The notes under the pieces: generated by a model
What the model was told of the DNA's origin: nothing
The model's database searches: none
The model's input: the letters and a program-made list of their open reading frames with translations, nothing else
NCBI GenBank assembly: GCA_934500855.1
Contig: CAKSUH010000006.1
Span: 1 to 17,321, forward strand
DNA from: an uncultured Eubacteriales bacterium
GTDB lineage: Bacteria; Bacillota; Clostridia; Oscillospirales; CAG-272
DNA length: 17,321 nt
Direction of reading: 5' to 3'
Translations under genes and position numbers: made by a program
In this document: one piece after another, positions 7,406 through 13,606 of the stretch
Layout of the letters: each line of letters opens with the position of its first letter
How positions within the stretch are numbered: the stretch's first letter is position 1

Positions 7406-7618
7406 AGACCTTGGGCTTTGCCCAAACCCACTTAGAAAACTTTTGAAAAAGTTTTCTAAGGACTTTCAAAACTTTAATTGAGGGGATTTTTACCCCTTTC
7501 TTTTTTGTTGTACTGATTTTTTGTAGCCGTTTACGCGCTACGCATTCCGGCTGCTACGAGGTCAATCCCGTCAAGCGGGATTGGCACAGCTGTCGCTTCT
7601 CTCCGCTACCGGATAGAA
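7406..7618. repeat. Multi-hairpin intergenic repeat, copy 1 (upstream of plsY)
   Basis: A 213-base element matching 12206-12422 along its length. It holds a GGGCTTTGCCC hairpin (7413-7423), a palindrome CTTAGAAAACTTTT with AAAAGTTTTCTAAG (7431-7460), GGGG...CCCC near 7483-7497, AGCCG...CGGCT near 7526-7553, AATCCCG...CGGGATT near 7564-7582, and the end CTCCGCTACCGGATAGAA (7601-7618). It is not protein coding. The element sits 20 bases ahead of the plsY start, in the same orientation relative to its gene as copy 2 is to holB. Confidence 0.87.
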
Positions 7619-7717
7619 GTGGTAGAGAAGTTAGTCATTGAATGGGGCGGAGCGGCACGCGGGGCGTTCCGTTTCGGGTTAATGTTACTTGTTGACTGAT
7701 ATTATAGATTTTTACAT

Positions 7718-7850
7718 AGTGCCGAGATCCCGCCTGCGGGCGCCCCTTCGGGGTTCGACTTCGCGGCGGGCAGGGCTGTATTGCTCGCCTTTCCATCCAT
7801 CATGCCGCTCCGCTCAGGATGACACCGTGGGTGTGGCGTTTTGTGGTATG
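7718..7850 (+). repeat. GCTCAGGATGAC-type palindromic repeat, copy 1
   Basis: Runs from GTGCCGAGATCCCGCCTGC through GCGCCCCTTCGGGGTTCGACT (with a GGGCGCCCC palindrome) to CGCTCCGCTCAGGATGACAC. The two downstream copies are in the opposite orientation, so this copy and the next form a large inverted repeat. GTCATCCTGAGC-containing repeats are, from memory, widespread in bacterial genomes. Confidence 0.85.
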
Positions 7851-7889
7851 AAACCTGTTCGTTGCAATGTTACTTTAACTGACTAAAAT

Positions 7890-8028
7890 TATACACCCCA
7901 CATAACAAACAGCCCTCTTTGTCATCCTGAGCGGAGCGGCATCGCTATGAAACGGCGAATGCAGAAATCTTACAATGCCGCGTAGTCGAACCCCGGAGGG
8001 GCGCCCGCAGGCGGGATCTCGGCACCCA
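7890..8028 (-). repeat. GCTCAGGATGAC-type palindromic repeat, copy 2
   Basis: Inverted relative to copy 1. On the + strand it starts with TTATACACCCCACATAACAA, goes on to GTCATCCTGAGCGGAGCGGC and ends with the GCGGGATCTCGGCACC motif. It shares its ACATAACAA-bearing flank with copy 3, so the unit is larger than the palindrome. Confidence 0.85.
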
Positions 8029-8058
8029 CGCAAGGAAGAGCGTTCATCCACCAAAATG

Positions 8059-8162
8059 TATAAACCACATAACAACCCACCCACCGTGTCATCTCTGAGC
8101 AAACGCCTGCGGCGTTCAGTCGAACCCCGAAGGGGCGCCGGCAGGCGGGATCTCGGCACTCG
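8059..8162 (-). repeat. GCTCAGGATGAC-type palindromic repeat, copy 3
   Basis: A shorter direct copy of 7890-8028: ATAAACCACATAACAAC, GTGTCATCTCTGAGC, then TCAGTCGAACCCCGAAGGGG and GCAGGCGGGATCTCGGCACT. About 35 bases between the two halves are missing relative to copy 2. Confidence 0.83.
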
Positions 8163-8228
8163 CGTGAGGTGTAATATAAGCAGTCGACAGGAACTTGTCA
8201 GGAACTTGTGCGGCATCCAAATCCTTCA

Positions 8229-8265
8229 CGAAAAAGACCGTGCGGAACACGCACGGTCTTTTTCG
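8229..8265. terminator. Terminator after the small membrane protein gene
   Basis: Stem AAAAAGACCGTGC (8231-8243) pairs with GCACGGTCTTTTT (8251-8263), loop GGAACAC. Read on the minus strand it ends in five T, eight bases after the stop at 8274; by symmetry it could also work on the plus strand. Confidence 0.93.
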
Positions 8266-8273
8266 CGGGAAGT

Positions 8274-8525
8274 TCATTCCGCTTTCGCGTCCTCGGTCGG
8301 TTCGGCGGGTGCCTCGGTTGCTTCCGCAACGGGTTCCTCCGCGACAGGAGCCTCGTTTTCCTCGGCGGTCGTTTCCTTGACCTCCTCGGTATCGCCCGCA
8401 AGCGCTTCCTCTTTGGTCAGCTCTCTGATCTTTTTGAAATCATAAATGATTCTGCCGATGAGAGCGGCTCCCGCGGCAATCGCAACCGCGCCGAGAATCT
8501 TTCCTTTGTTTTCGCTTTTTTTCAT
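8274..8525 (-). CDS. Small membrane protein with acidic tail
   Basis: 83 residues. A basic start (MKKSENKGK) is followed by one hydrophobic segment at about 10-28 (ILGAVAIAAGAALIGRIIY), and then a tail of Glu, Ala, Pro and Thr with repeated EEP/AEA units. It is probably a single-span protein with the tail in the cytoplasm or outside; topology is not decided. The ATG overlaps the trmN6-like stop by four bases (ATGA), and a terminator follows, so it is the last gene of that unit. I do not recognise a family. The tail is low complexity, which makes homology searches unreliable. The coupled start and the terminator support a real gene. Confidence 0.72.
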   Translation of the reverse strand: MKKSENKGKILGAVAIAAGAALIGRIIYDFKKIRELTKEEALAGDTEEVKETTAEENEAPVAEEPVAEATEAPAEPTEDAKAE

Positions 8526-9361
8526 AGCTTCTTCTCCTTTGCTTTATTCTGAGGACCTGTTTTGTCCTTATCAGTTTTATGCCGATCCGAATCAAACCAT
8601 TCACAGCGGTCGTAAATTTCCCGCGCTTCGGCGGTCAGCCTACGCGGGGAGCACGGGGTCGGCTCATAGAGGAACAGCGGCGGTGTCATGCGCAGATCGG
8701 GCGCACCGTCCTTGATCGCTTCCACCAACACCGCGCACGGTTCGTGTGCCGCGTCGGCGTGGACCGTTGTCATGCGTTTCGGTTCCAGACGGTTTTCCGC
8801 CATGGCGGAAAACAGTTCGCGCAGGCGTTCGGGTTTCCAGACCACGCAGAATCTGCCGCCCGTCCGCAGAATCCGTCCCGCGGCGGCGCAGAAATCCGCG
8901 ATGTCGCCCGCGACTTCATGACGGGCAATCTCTTTTTCGGTTGCCCGGTTGGACCTTCCGGAGCCTTTGCGCAGGTAGGGTGGGTTTGAGATCACCAGCC
9001 CGACTTCGCCGCCCGTGTCGCATACGCGGAGCGAGCGGACATCCCGGGCGCAGACCGTGATGCGGTCCTTCATGCCGTTGAGCGCCGCATTGCGCTCGGT
9101 CAATTCGGCAAACGCGGGCTGTACCTCCACCGCCGTGACCGATTCCGCCTTGTTTTTTGCGCAAAGCAGAAGCGAAAGGATGCCTGTTCCCGAGCCGAGA
9201 TCGACCGCCCGTTCGCTTGGCTGTGACCGCACAAAAGCGGCAAGCAGGAAGGCGTCGGTTCCGAAGGTCAGACCGTTCTTTTTGCGGATGAGGCAAAGGC
9301 GTTCGTTGACCATATCAAGCTGTTCGTCCGATTGCAATCGGATTGTATCAGTATCCGACAT
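8522..9361 (-). CDS. trmN6: tRNA1(Val) A37 N6-methyltransferase-like protein (TrmN6/YabB family)
   Basis: 279 residues of class I methyltransferase fold. VDLGSGTGILSLLL (53-66) binds S-adenosylmethionine, and NPPY (126-129) is the catalytic motif of N6-adenine enzymes. FGTDAFLLAAF (33-43) is the family's usual N-terminal block. E. coli TrmN6 makes m6A37 in tRNA1(Val). In B. subtilis the homologue yabB lies in the holB-yaaT-yabA-yabB cluster, as here, which strengthens the call. GGAGGA is eight bases before the ATG. The last 30 residues are Lys, Asp and Thr rich and are an extension beyond the core (ending KTGPQNKAKEKKL). The target nucleotide is inferred from the family. Confidence 0.84.
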   Translation of the reverse strand: MSDTDTIRLQSDEQLDMVNERLCLIRKKNGLTFGTDAFLLAAFVRSQPSERAVDLGSGTGILSLLLCAKNKAESVTAVEVQPAFAELTERNAALNGMKDRITVCARDVRSLRVCDTGGEVGLVISNPPYLRKGSGRSNRATEKEIARHEVAGDIADFCAAAGRILRTGGRFCVVWKPERLRELFSAMAENRLEPKRMTTVHADAAHEPCAVLVEAIKDGAPDLRMTPPLFLYEPTPCSPRRLTAEAREIYDRCEWFDSDRHKTDKDKTGPQNKAKEKKL

Positions 9362-9399
9362 CGGGAAAATCCTCCGTCGGATGGAATTTTTCGGAATAA

Positions 9400-9419
9400 G
9401 GGGCGGGCAATCCCGCCCC
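9400..9419 (-). terminator. Possible weak terminator between ferredoxin and trmN6 genes
   Basis: An eight-base GC stem, GGGGCGGG with CCCGCCCC, loop of four. On the minus strand it is followed only by TTATT, so termination would be partial. It may let a part of the abundant ferredoxin message stop before trmN6. Confidence 0.42.
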
Positions 9420-9439
9420 CGATGCGACGGCTGATGTAC

Positions 9440-9610
9440 TCACGCCTCCCGGGGAGCGCCCACGGGGCAGGCGTCAGCGCAGCTTCCGCAGCTGATGCAC
9501 TTGTCCGCATCGATTTCGTACTTTCCGTCGCCTTCTGCGATTGCTTCAACCGGGCAAGCCTCGGCACAGGCACCGCAGGAAACGCAGTCGTCGGAAATTT
9601 TGTAAGCCAT
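9440..9610 (-). CDS. 2[4Fe-4S] ferredoxin, clostridial type
   Basis: 56 residues with two CxxCxxCxxxCP motifs: Cys 9, 12, 15, 19 and Cys 38, 41, 44, 48. This is the classic low-potential bacterial ferredoxin carrying two [4Fe-4S] clusters, an electron carrier in the cytoplasm. The start at 9610 (MAYKISDDC) is chosen because AGGAGG at 9619-9624 is eight bases ahead; the ATG at 9616 is too close to it. A promoter of its own lies in the gap after ricT. In Bacillus this spot holds yabA. The position could be chance or could reflect electron or cluster supply for the neighbouring RicT complex; the sequence alone does not decide. Confidence 0.95.
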   Translation of the reverse strand: MAYKISDDCVSCGACAEACPVEAIAEGDGKYEIDADKCISCGSCADACPVGAPREA

Positions 9611-9675
9611 GTCCATAACCTCCTGTTTCATATTCCCATGGCAACGCATCGGCAAAGCCGCGTGTCACCACTTAT

Positions 9676-9703
9676 ATTGTATCATATTTTTTTGATTTTG
9701 CAA
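9676..9703 (-). promoter_or_regulatory. Promoter of the ferredoxin gene
   Basis: On the minus strand TTGCAA (9703-9698), 16 bases of A-rich spacer, TACAAT (9681-9676). It drives the ferredoxin gene about 65 bases further on and possibly trmN6 and the small membrane protein gene. Confidence 0.72.
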
Positions 9704-9748
9704 CCGGTTTTGCAAAATTTTTTCGTGTTTTCGGATGAAAACAGCGAA

Positions 9749-11077
9749 TTATCGGGGCTTTTTATCCTTTTGCGCTTTCTTTCCGGGCTGTTGAGCGGAT
9801 TCCGCATTCTGGGCGGGTGCTTTTTCGCGCTTGGCGAGCAGGACCACCTCGTCGCGGCTGTAGGTTTTCGGTTCCGCGTCGGGCGCGTCATTCAGCGCCA
9901 CCTTCACGGTTCCCGCCAGCGGGACCGACGAAACCACGGTTCCGATGCCGTCTGCGGTTTTCACGGTGGAGCGCACGGGCGGCGTCAGCTTTGCTTCGGC
10001 GGCGTAAGTATCCGCTTCATAGCGCAGACAGCACATGAGTCTGCCGCAGATGCCCGAAATTTTGAGCGAACTGAGCGAGAGATTCTGCTCTTTTGCCATT
10101 TTGATGGAGACTTGCCCGAAATCGTTCAGGAAGGTCGAACAGCAGAGCGGTCTGCCGCAGGCGCCCAGTCCGCCGAGCATTTTTGCCTCGTCGCGGATGC
10201 CGATCTGTCGCAGTTCGATCCGGGTGCGGAATGCCGCCGCAAGGTCCTTGACCAGATCGCGGAAGTCAACTCTGCCCTCGGAACTGAAGTAGATCAGCAG
10301 TTTGGAGTTGTCAAAGGCGTACTGCGCGTCAATCAGTTTCATTTCCAGTCCCCGCGCAATCACGCGTTCCTGGCAGTACCGCAGGGCTTCCTGCTCCTTG
10401 GCGCGGTTTTCCGCATTGCGGGCGATGTCCTCTTGGGTTGCCACGCGGAGCATCGGGCGCAGGGGCGTTGCGGCGTCGGACCTACGGATCATGCGGTTGC
10501 CGAAGCTGACTTCGCCGAACTCGGGACCCCGCACGGTTTCGACAATGGCGCAGTCGCCTGCGGAAACGCGGTTTCCCTTGGGATCGAAATAGTAAACCTT
10601 TCCCGAGGTGCGGAAGCGGATGCCAACGACCTCAACGCGCGGGACGGATGCGTCCGCCTCGGCGGGGTCCTCGGGCATCGGGAAAAGATCGGAGCCGGGC
10701 GCGGTTTCGTCCTTCGGGGTTGCCGAGGCGGGAACCGTTTCCGCTTCGTCCGGGACGGGGGCATGAGACGGTTCGTGCACGGTCGGGGCGGTGCCGTCCG
10801 CCGCTTTGAGGACGATTCTTGCGCGCAGTTCCTCCAGAGAGAGGCTGTCCTCTTCGGTGGGCTTGCCGTACACATCCTCCAAGCCCCATCTTGCGCCGTA
10901 GCGGTTGCCGTCGCGGCCGTTGTTGCGTCCGTGACCGTTATCCCGCGGCTTGCGGGTTCCTTCGGGGCGGGACTGCGCGCCCTCCGTCTGCGGCTTTTTG
11001 CCGCCTTTGCGGCGGCGCTTTCTGCGTTCCCCGTCCGCATGGGATTCGAGGCGCGATTCGTTTTTTTCGGTATCCAT
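9749..11077 (-). CDS. ricT: RicT/YaaT-like PSP1-domain protein
   Basis: 442 residues. The core (about 147-420) is the PSP1/YaaT family, with the signature LGGLGACGRPLCC (301-313) and ISGICGRLMCCLRYE (340-354); six Cys at 307, 312, 313, 344, 349, 350. In B. subtilis RicT acts with RicA and RicF, a complex that binds [4Fe-4S] clusters and directs RNase Y processing. The gene follows holB as in Bacillus. The start at 11077 is favoured by AAAGGA six bases ahead; ATGs at 11083 and 11092 would add two or five residues. Residues 1-146 are an extra, disordered-looking N-terminus, first Arg/Lys rich (KRRRKGGKK) and then acidic and Pro rich; the Bacillus protein (about 275 residues) lacks it. The C-terminus is again Lys rich. 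Confidence 0.88.
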   Translation of the reverse strand: MDTEKNESRLESHADGERRKRRRKGGKKPQTEGAQSRPEGTRKPRDNGHGRNNGRDGNRYGARWGLEDVYGKPTEEDSLSLEELRARIVLKAADGTAPTVHEPSHAPVPDEAETVPASATPKDETAPGSDLFPMPEDPAEADASVPRVEVVGIRFRTSGKVYYFDPKGNRVSAGDCAIVETVRGPEFGEVSFGNRMIRRSDAATPLRPMLRVATQEDIARNAENRAKEQEALRYCQERVIARGLEMKLIDAQYAFDNSKLLIYFSSEGRVDFRDLVKDLAAAFRTRIELRQIGIRDEAKMLGGLGACGRPLCCSTFLNDFGQVSIKMAKEQNLSLSSLKISGICGRLMCCLRYEADTYAAEAKLTPPVRSTVKTADGIGTVVSSVPLAGTVKVALNDAPDAEPKTYSRDEVVLLAKREKAPAQNAESAQQPGKKAQKDKKPR

Positions 11078-11106
11078 AAACATTCCTTTCATACGGTTTC
11101 CGTCGG

Positions 11107-12144
11107 TCAGACCGACAGAAGTCCCGACTCGGTTCCAAGCAGAGTCAGGGTCAGACGGACATTTCCGTTTGCGCGCAAACGGTCGATTGCGGTGTCGACC
11201 GCGCCGCACAGGCGGAGCAGTCCTTGCGTGGGAAAGCGGCAGGAGAGCGCGAGCGCCTCCTCGCGGTCCGCAAAAAAGCAGAGCGGCGCCGCTTCGGTCT
11301 TTTTCAGAAGCAACAGGTCGCGCAGGGCGACAAGGCAGAGGTTCATGCGGGTTGTCAGCTCATCGCGCTTCTGCCCGAGACTGCCGAGCAGGGCGATTGC
11401 GTCGGTCCCGTTTCTGCCCGTCTCCGCAAGCGAGAGAAAACGGCGGACCATCGCGCGGTCCGCGAGCACGGGTGCGCGTTTTTTGGGGTCCAGCAGTTCG
11501 ATTGCGGGACCGATACAGCCGCCGGCTGCGGCGATCAGCTCCCGGAATTCTTCGGGTGACGACCGTTTCAGCGCGTCGGCTTCGGGCACACGGCTTATCA
11601 GCGCGTCGGTGATCTGCGTCTCGGTCAGCAGTTCCATCCGCCTCACGGGTGCGCGGCTTCTGACGGTTTCCAGCAGTGCAAGCGCGTTTTCGGTGAGGAG
11701 AAGAAACAGCACATAGGGGGGCGGTTCCTCCAGCGTCAGGAGAAAGGCATTCTGCGCCTGCGGGGTCATAAGCTGTGCGTCCTCCAGAATATAGAGCTTG
11801 GTATCCAGCTCGTTCGGCGCAATACGGACATCGGCGTGCAGGGCGCGGATCGGCTCCACACCGAAGGTTGCCTTGTCGCCTTTGTTGACATAGATGACAT
11901 CGGGGGACTTCCCCTCCAGAATTTTGCGGCAGGCGGGGCAGGCTCCGCAGGGGAGCGGAACGCCGTCGGACCCGCGCTTTTCACAGGCGAGGGCGGCGGC
12001 GGTGAGGCGTGCGAGCGTATGCTTCCCGCTTCCGCGCGGACCCTCAAAAATATAGGCATGGGACAGTCTGCCCTTTCGGATATCGTCACCGAGAAGGCGG
12101 CGCAGACTTTCGTTTCCCATCAGGTCGGGAAATGCCGTTTTCAC
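11107..12144 (-). CDS. holB: DNA polymerase III subunit delta' (HolB)
   Basis: 345 residues, clamp-loader AAA+ protein. It shows GPRGSGKHT (35-43, Walker A), a zinc module with Cys 54, 66, 69, 72, LYILEDAQ (Walker B region), and an EEPPPYVLFLL sensor region. Delta' is part of the gamma/tau complex that loads the beta clamp. The GTG at 12144 is chosen as start because AAAGGAGAG lies six bases ahead and the protein then starts like other family members (KTAFPDLMGNESL); the frame stays open to 12204, but that stretch holds the promoter. The intact Walker A Lys is notable, since E. coli delta' does not bind ATP. First gene of the unit holB-ricT-ferredoxin-trmN6. Confidence 0.93.
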   Translation of the reverse strand: MKTAFPDLMGNESLRRLLGDDIRKGRLSHAYIFEGPRGSGKHTLARLTAAALACEKRGSDGVPLPCGACPACRKILEGKSPDVIYVNKGDKATFGVEPIRALHADVRIAPNELDTKLYILEDAQLMTPQAQNAFLLTLEEPPPYVLFLLLTENALALLETVRSRAPVRRMELLTETQITDALISRVPEADALKRSSPEEFRELIAAAGGCIGPAIELLDPKKRAPVLADRAMVRRFLSLAETGRNGTDAIALLGSLGQKRDELTTRMNLCLVALRDLLLLKKTEAAPLCFFADREEALALSCRFPTQGLLRLCGAVDTAIDRLRANGNVRLTLTLLGTESGLLSV

Positions 12145-12175
12145 GGTGCTCTCTCCTTTCTGTGTTATCTTCTCT

Positions 12176-12204
12176 ATTATAGCAGGTTTTCGGCGGTTTG
12201 TCAA
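12176..12204 (-). promoter_or_regulatory. Consensus sigma-A promoter of holB
   Basis: On the minus strand TTGACA (12204-12199), 17-base spacer, TATAAT (12181-12176), a perfect match to the housekeeping consensus. Transcription should start near 12169, giving a leader of about 25 bases. The long repeat copy 2 ends only two bases upstream of the -35 box. Confidence 0.95.
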
Positions 12205-12205
12205 T

Positions 12206-12422
12206 AGACCTCGGGGCTTTGCCCCGAACCCTACTTAGGAAACTTCTTGAAAGAAGTTTCCTAAGAACCTTCAAGAACTTTAACAAAGGGGATTATACCC
12301 CTATGTTTATGTGGTGCGGATTTCTTCTGCAGCCGTTTACGCGCTACGAATTCCGGCTGCTCCGAGCCAAATCCCGTCGAGCGGGATTTGTTCGCTTGCG
12401 CTCTCTCCGCTACCGGATAGAA
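12206..12422. repeat. Multi-hairpin intergenic repeat, copy 2 (upstream of holB)
   Basis: 217 bases matching 7406-7618 throughout. Hairpins: GGGGCTTTGCCCC (12213-12225), CTTAGGAAACTTCTT with AAGAAGTTTCCTAAG (12234-12265), GGGG...CCCC near 12288-12301, AGCCG...CGGCT near 12332-12360, AATCCCG...CGGGATT near 12370-12388, end CTCCGCTACCGGATAGAA. Stem changes relative to copy 1 are compensated on the opposite arm, while loops differ freely. Confidence 0.87.
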
Positions 12423-12538
12423 ACAGTTTAAGTTGGTTGCTGACTTGCAATACGAATTTCCGAGTGTCAGTGGCACGATGTTCGTGCTCTCCCCATCAAT
12501 GCGTTGAAAGTTCTTGGGGAGTCCAGAGGGGCTTCTTT
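12423..12538. other. Spacer between the long repeat and the radical SAM gene
   Basis: No gene. It contains a small hairpin GCACGA-TGT-TCGTGC (12472-12486) and the start of the palindrome at 12523-12555, preceded by GAAAGTTCTTGGGGAGTCC, which looks like a further repeat family. Confidence 0.55.
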
Positions 12539-12555
12539 TCAAGAAGCCCCTTTGG
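12523..12555 (-). terminator. Palindrome overlapping the radical SAM stop codon, possible terminator
   Basis: GGGGCTTCTT (12528-12537), loop TTC, AAGAAGCCCC (12541-12550), extended outward by CCAGA/TTTGG. The TGA of the upstream gene lies at the loop (12539-12541). The T-tract on the minus strand is poor (TCTGG), so termination is uncertain. It may be a mobile palindrome rather than a built terminator. Confidence 0.5.
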
Positions 12556-13462
12556 CGCATCCTCTCGCGTCCCTGCGTCCCCAAGAGGGAGTGTAGGCGG
12601 CGGAGGCGGAGGAGAGGGACTGCGCGTAGCCGCGGAAACCGAGACGGTTTGCCGCATCGCGAACCGATTCGTATTCAAAGGTTGTCAGTCGGCGGTGGAG
12701 GGATTTTTCGCAATCGGGGGCGGCGAAATCGGGCGTGTACTGGCTCATCAGGGAGAGCAGGAAACGCGAGGAGCCGAACTCCGCCGCGAGCGCCTCCAGA
12801 AGCGCGATCGAATCCGCGCGATGCCCGGGGAGTACCAGATGGCGCACCATCACCCCGCGCGTCAGATTTCCCGACGCATCAAAAACGGGGTCCCCGACCT
12901 GTCGGAGCATTTCGGCAAGCGCGGCGCAGGCAACAGGGAAATAATCCGGCGCGCCCGAAAGCTGTTCCGAGAGCGCGGAGGAAAAATACTTGCAGTCGGG
13001 CAGATAAACATCCACCGACCCCTCAAGCAGCCGCAGGGATTCCGCTGTCTCGTAGCCGCCGCTGTTCCAGACCGTGGGGATGCCGAGGCGGGGTCTGAGG
13101 GCGCGGAGCAGAGACGCCAGCTCGCGCGTGTAGTGCGTGGGCGTCACGAGGTCGATGCAGGCGGCACCCGCATCGCGCAGAGCAAGGATCCGCTCCGAAA
13201 GCGTTTCCGCGTCAAGCTCCTCGCCGCGCACGGAGCCGTGGCTGATGTCGCGGTTCTGGCAGTAGACGCACCGCAGGTTGCACCCGCAGAAAAAGACCGT
13301 CCCCGCGCCGTGTGCGCCGCAAAGGCACGGCTCCTCAAAAGGGTGCAGAGCAATCCGTGCAACGCGGAACGAGGAAGGGACCGCGCAGAATCCGACATGA
13401 CGGTCATCCTCGCGCGTCGCGCCGCACCTGCGGGGACATTGCATACAAACCGAAACCGACAT
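12539..13462 (-). CDS. PflX-like radical SAM protein (COG1313 type)
   Basis: 307 residues. GCNLRCVYCQN (60-70) is the CxxxCxxC cluster site (Cys 61, 65, 68) that binds the [4Fe-4S] cluster for S-adenosylmethionine cleavage. An N-terminal set, Cys 6, 9, 13 and 26 (CMQCPRRCG...GFC), is typical of the PflX group related to pyruvate formate-lyase activases and may hold another cluster or zinc. VWNSGGYE and VDVYLPDCKY are further family blocks. The start has GGAGGT seven bases ahead and a good promoter. The C-terminus after AAYTPSWG (RRDARGCAKGAS) is unlike the usual family end and runs into a palindromic repeat. The substrate is unknown; the family is uncharacterised in most hosts. Confidence 0.85.
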   Translation of the reverse strand: MSVSVCMQCPRRCGATREDDRHVGFCAVPSSFRVARIALHPFEEPCLCGAHGAGTVFFCGCNLRCVYCQNRDISHGSVRGEELDAETLSERILALRDAGAACIDLVTPTHYTRELASLLRALRPRLGIPTVWNSGGYETAESLRLLEGSVDVYLPDCKYFSSALSEQLSGAPDYFPVACAALAEMLRQVGDPVFDASGNLTRGVMVRHLVLPGHRADSIALLEALAAEFGSSRFLLSLMSQYTPDFAAPDCEKSLHRRLTTFEYESVRDAANRLGFRGYAQSLSSASAAYTPSWGRRDARGCAKGAS

Positions 13463-13494
13463 TTTTCCACCTCCGATGTTGGGCTGTTGTGCGT

Positions 13495-13523
13495 ATTATA
13501 GCATTTTTTGAAGCCGAATGCAA
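13495..13523 (-). promoter_or_regulatory. Promoter of the radical SAM gene
   Basis: On the minus strand TTGCAT (13523-13518), 17-base spacer, TATAAT (13500-13495). It lies 33 bases ahead of the start codon and is divergent from the pncC promoter. Confidence 0.83.
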
Positions 13524-13541
13524 GTTTTTTCGCGAAAAACC

Positions 13542-13570
13542 TTTACAAGCCGCGCGGGGAGTGGTAAAAT
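13542..13570 (+). promoter_or_regulatory. Promoter of pncC
   Basis: TTTACA (13542-13547), 17-base spacer, TAAAAT (13565-13570). The two divergent -35 boxes are 18 bases apart, so the polymerases may compete or share a regulator. Confidence 0.78.
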
Positions 13571-13606
13571 AAATAGGTATACTGCCGTGCAGAGGAGGAA
13601 AGCGGA

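Larger units (their letters stand above)
7386..8273. other. Long gene-free stretch filled with repeats
   Basis: 888 bases without a supported gene between plsY and the small membrane protein gene. Contents in order: the plsY leader (7386-7405), a multi-hairpin repeat (7406-7618), a short spacer (7619-7717), three copies of a GCTCAGGATGAC-type palindromic repeat (7718-8162) and a terminator (8229-8265). AATGTTACTT, followed by a GACT and an ATTATA box, occurs twice (7681 and 7866), so part of the spacer also belongs to a repeat. No clear plsY promoter was found; it may lie inside the repeat. Confidence 0.7.

Noticed and set aside
7718..8162. CRISPR array or insertion sequence
   Set aside because: Repeats differ in orientation, are long and imperfect, spacers are not of constant length, and there is no cas gene or transposase.
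8195..8552. Plus-strand short open frames across the small membrane protein gene
   Set aside because: They are antisense to a gene with a coupled start and a terminator and give Arg/Phe-rich products without features.
9696..9726. Plus-strand terminator-like hairpin (ATTTTGCAA with TTGCAAAAT, then T run)
   Set aside because: No plus-strand gene lies upstream, the stem is AT-rich, and part of it is the -35 region of the ferredoxin promoter.
9332..11716. Very long open frame on the + strand (about 794 codons) opposite holB, ricT and the ferredoxin gene
   Set aside because: Its translation is low-complexity and shows no family motifs, while the minus strand carries three well-recognised proteins with ribosome sites. 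It is a by-product of GC-rich antisense codons.
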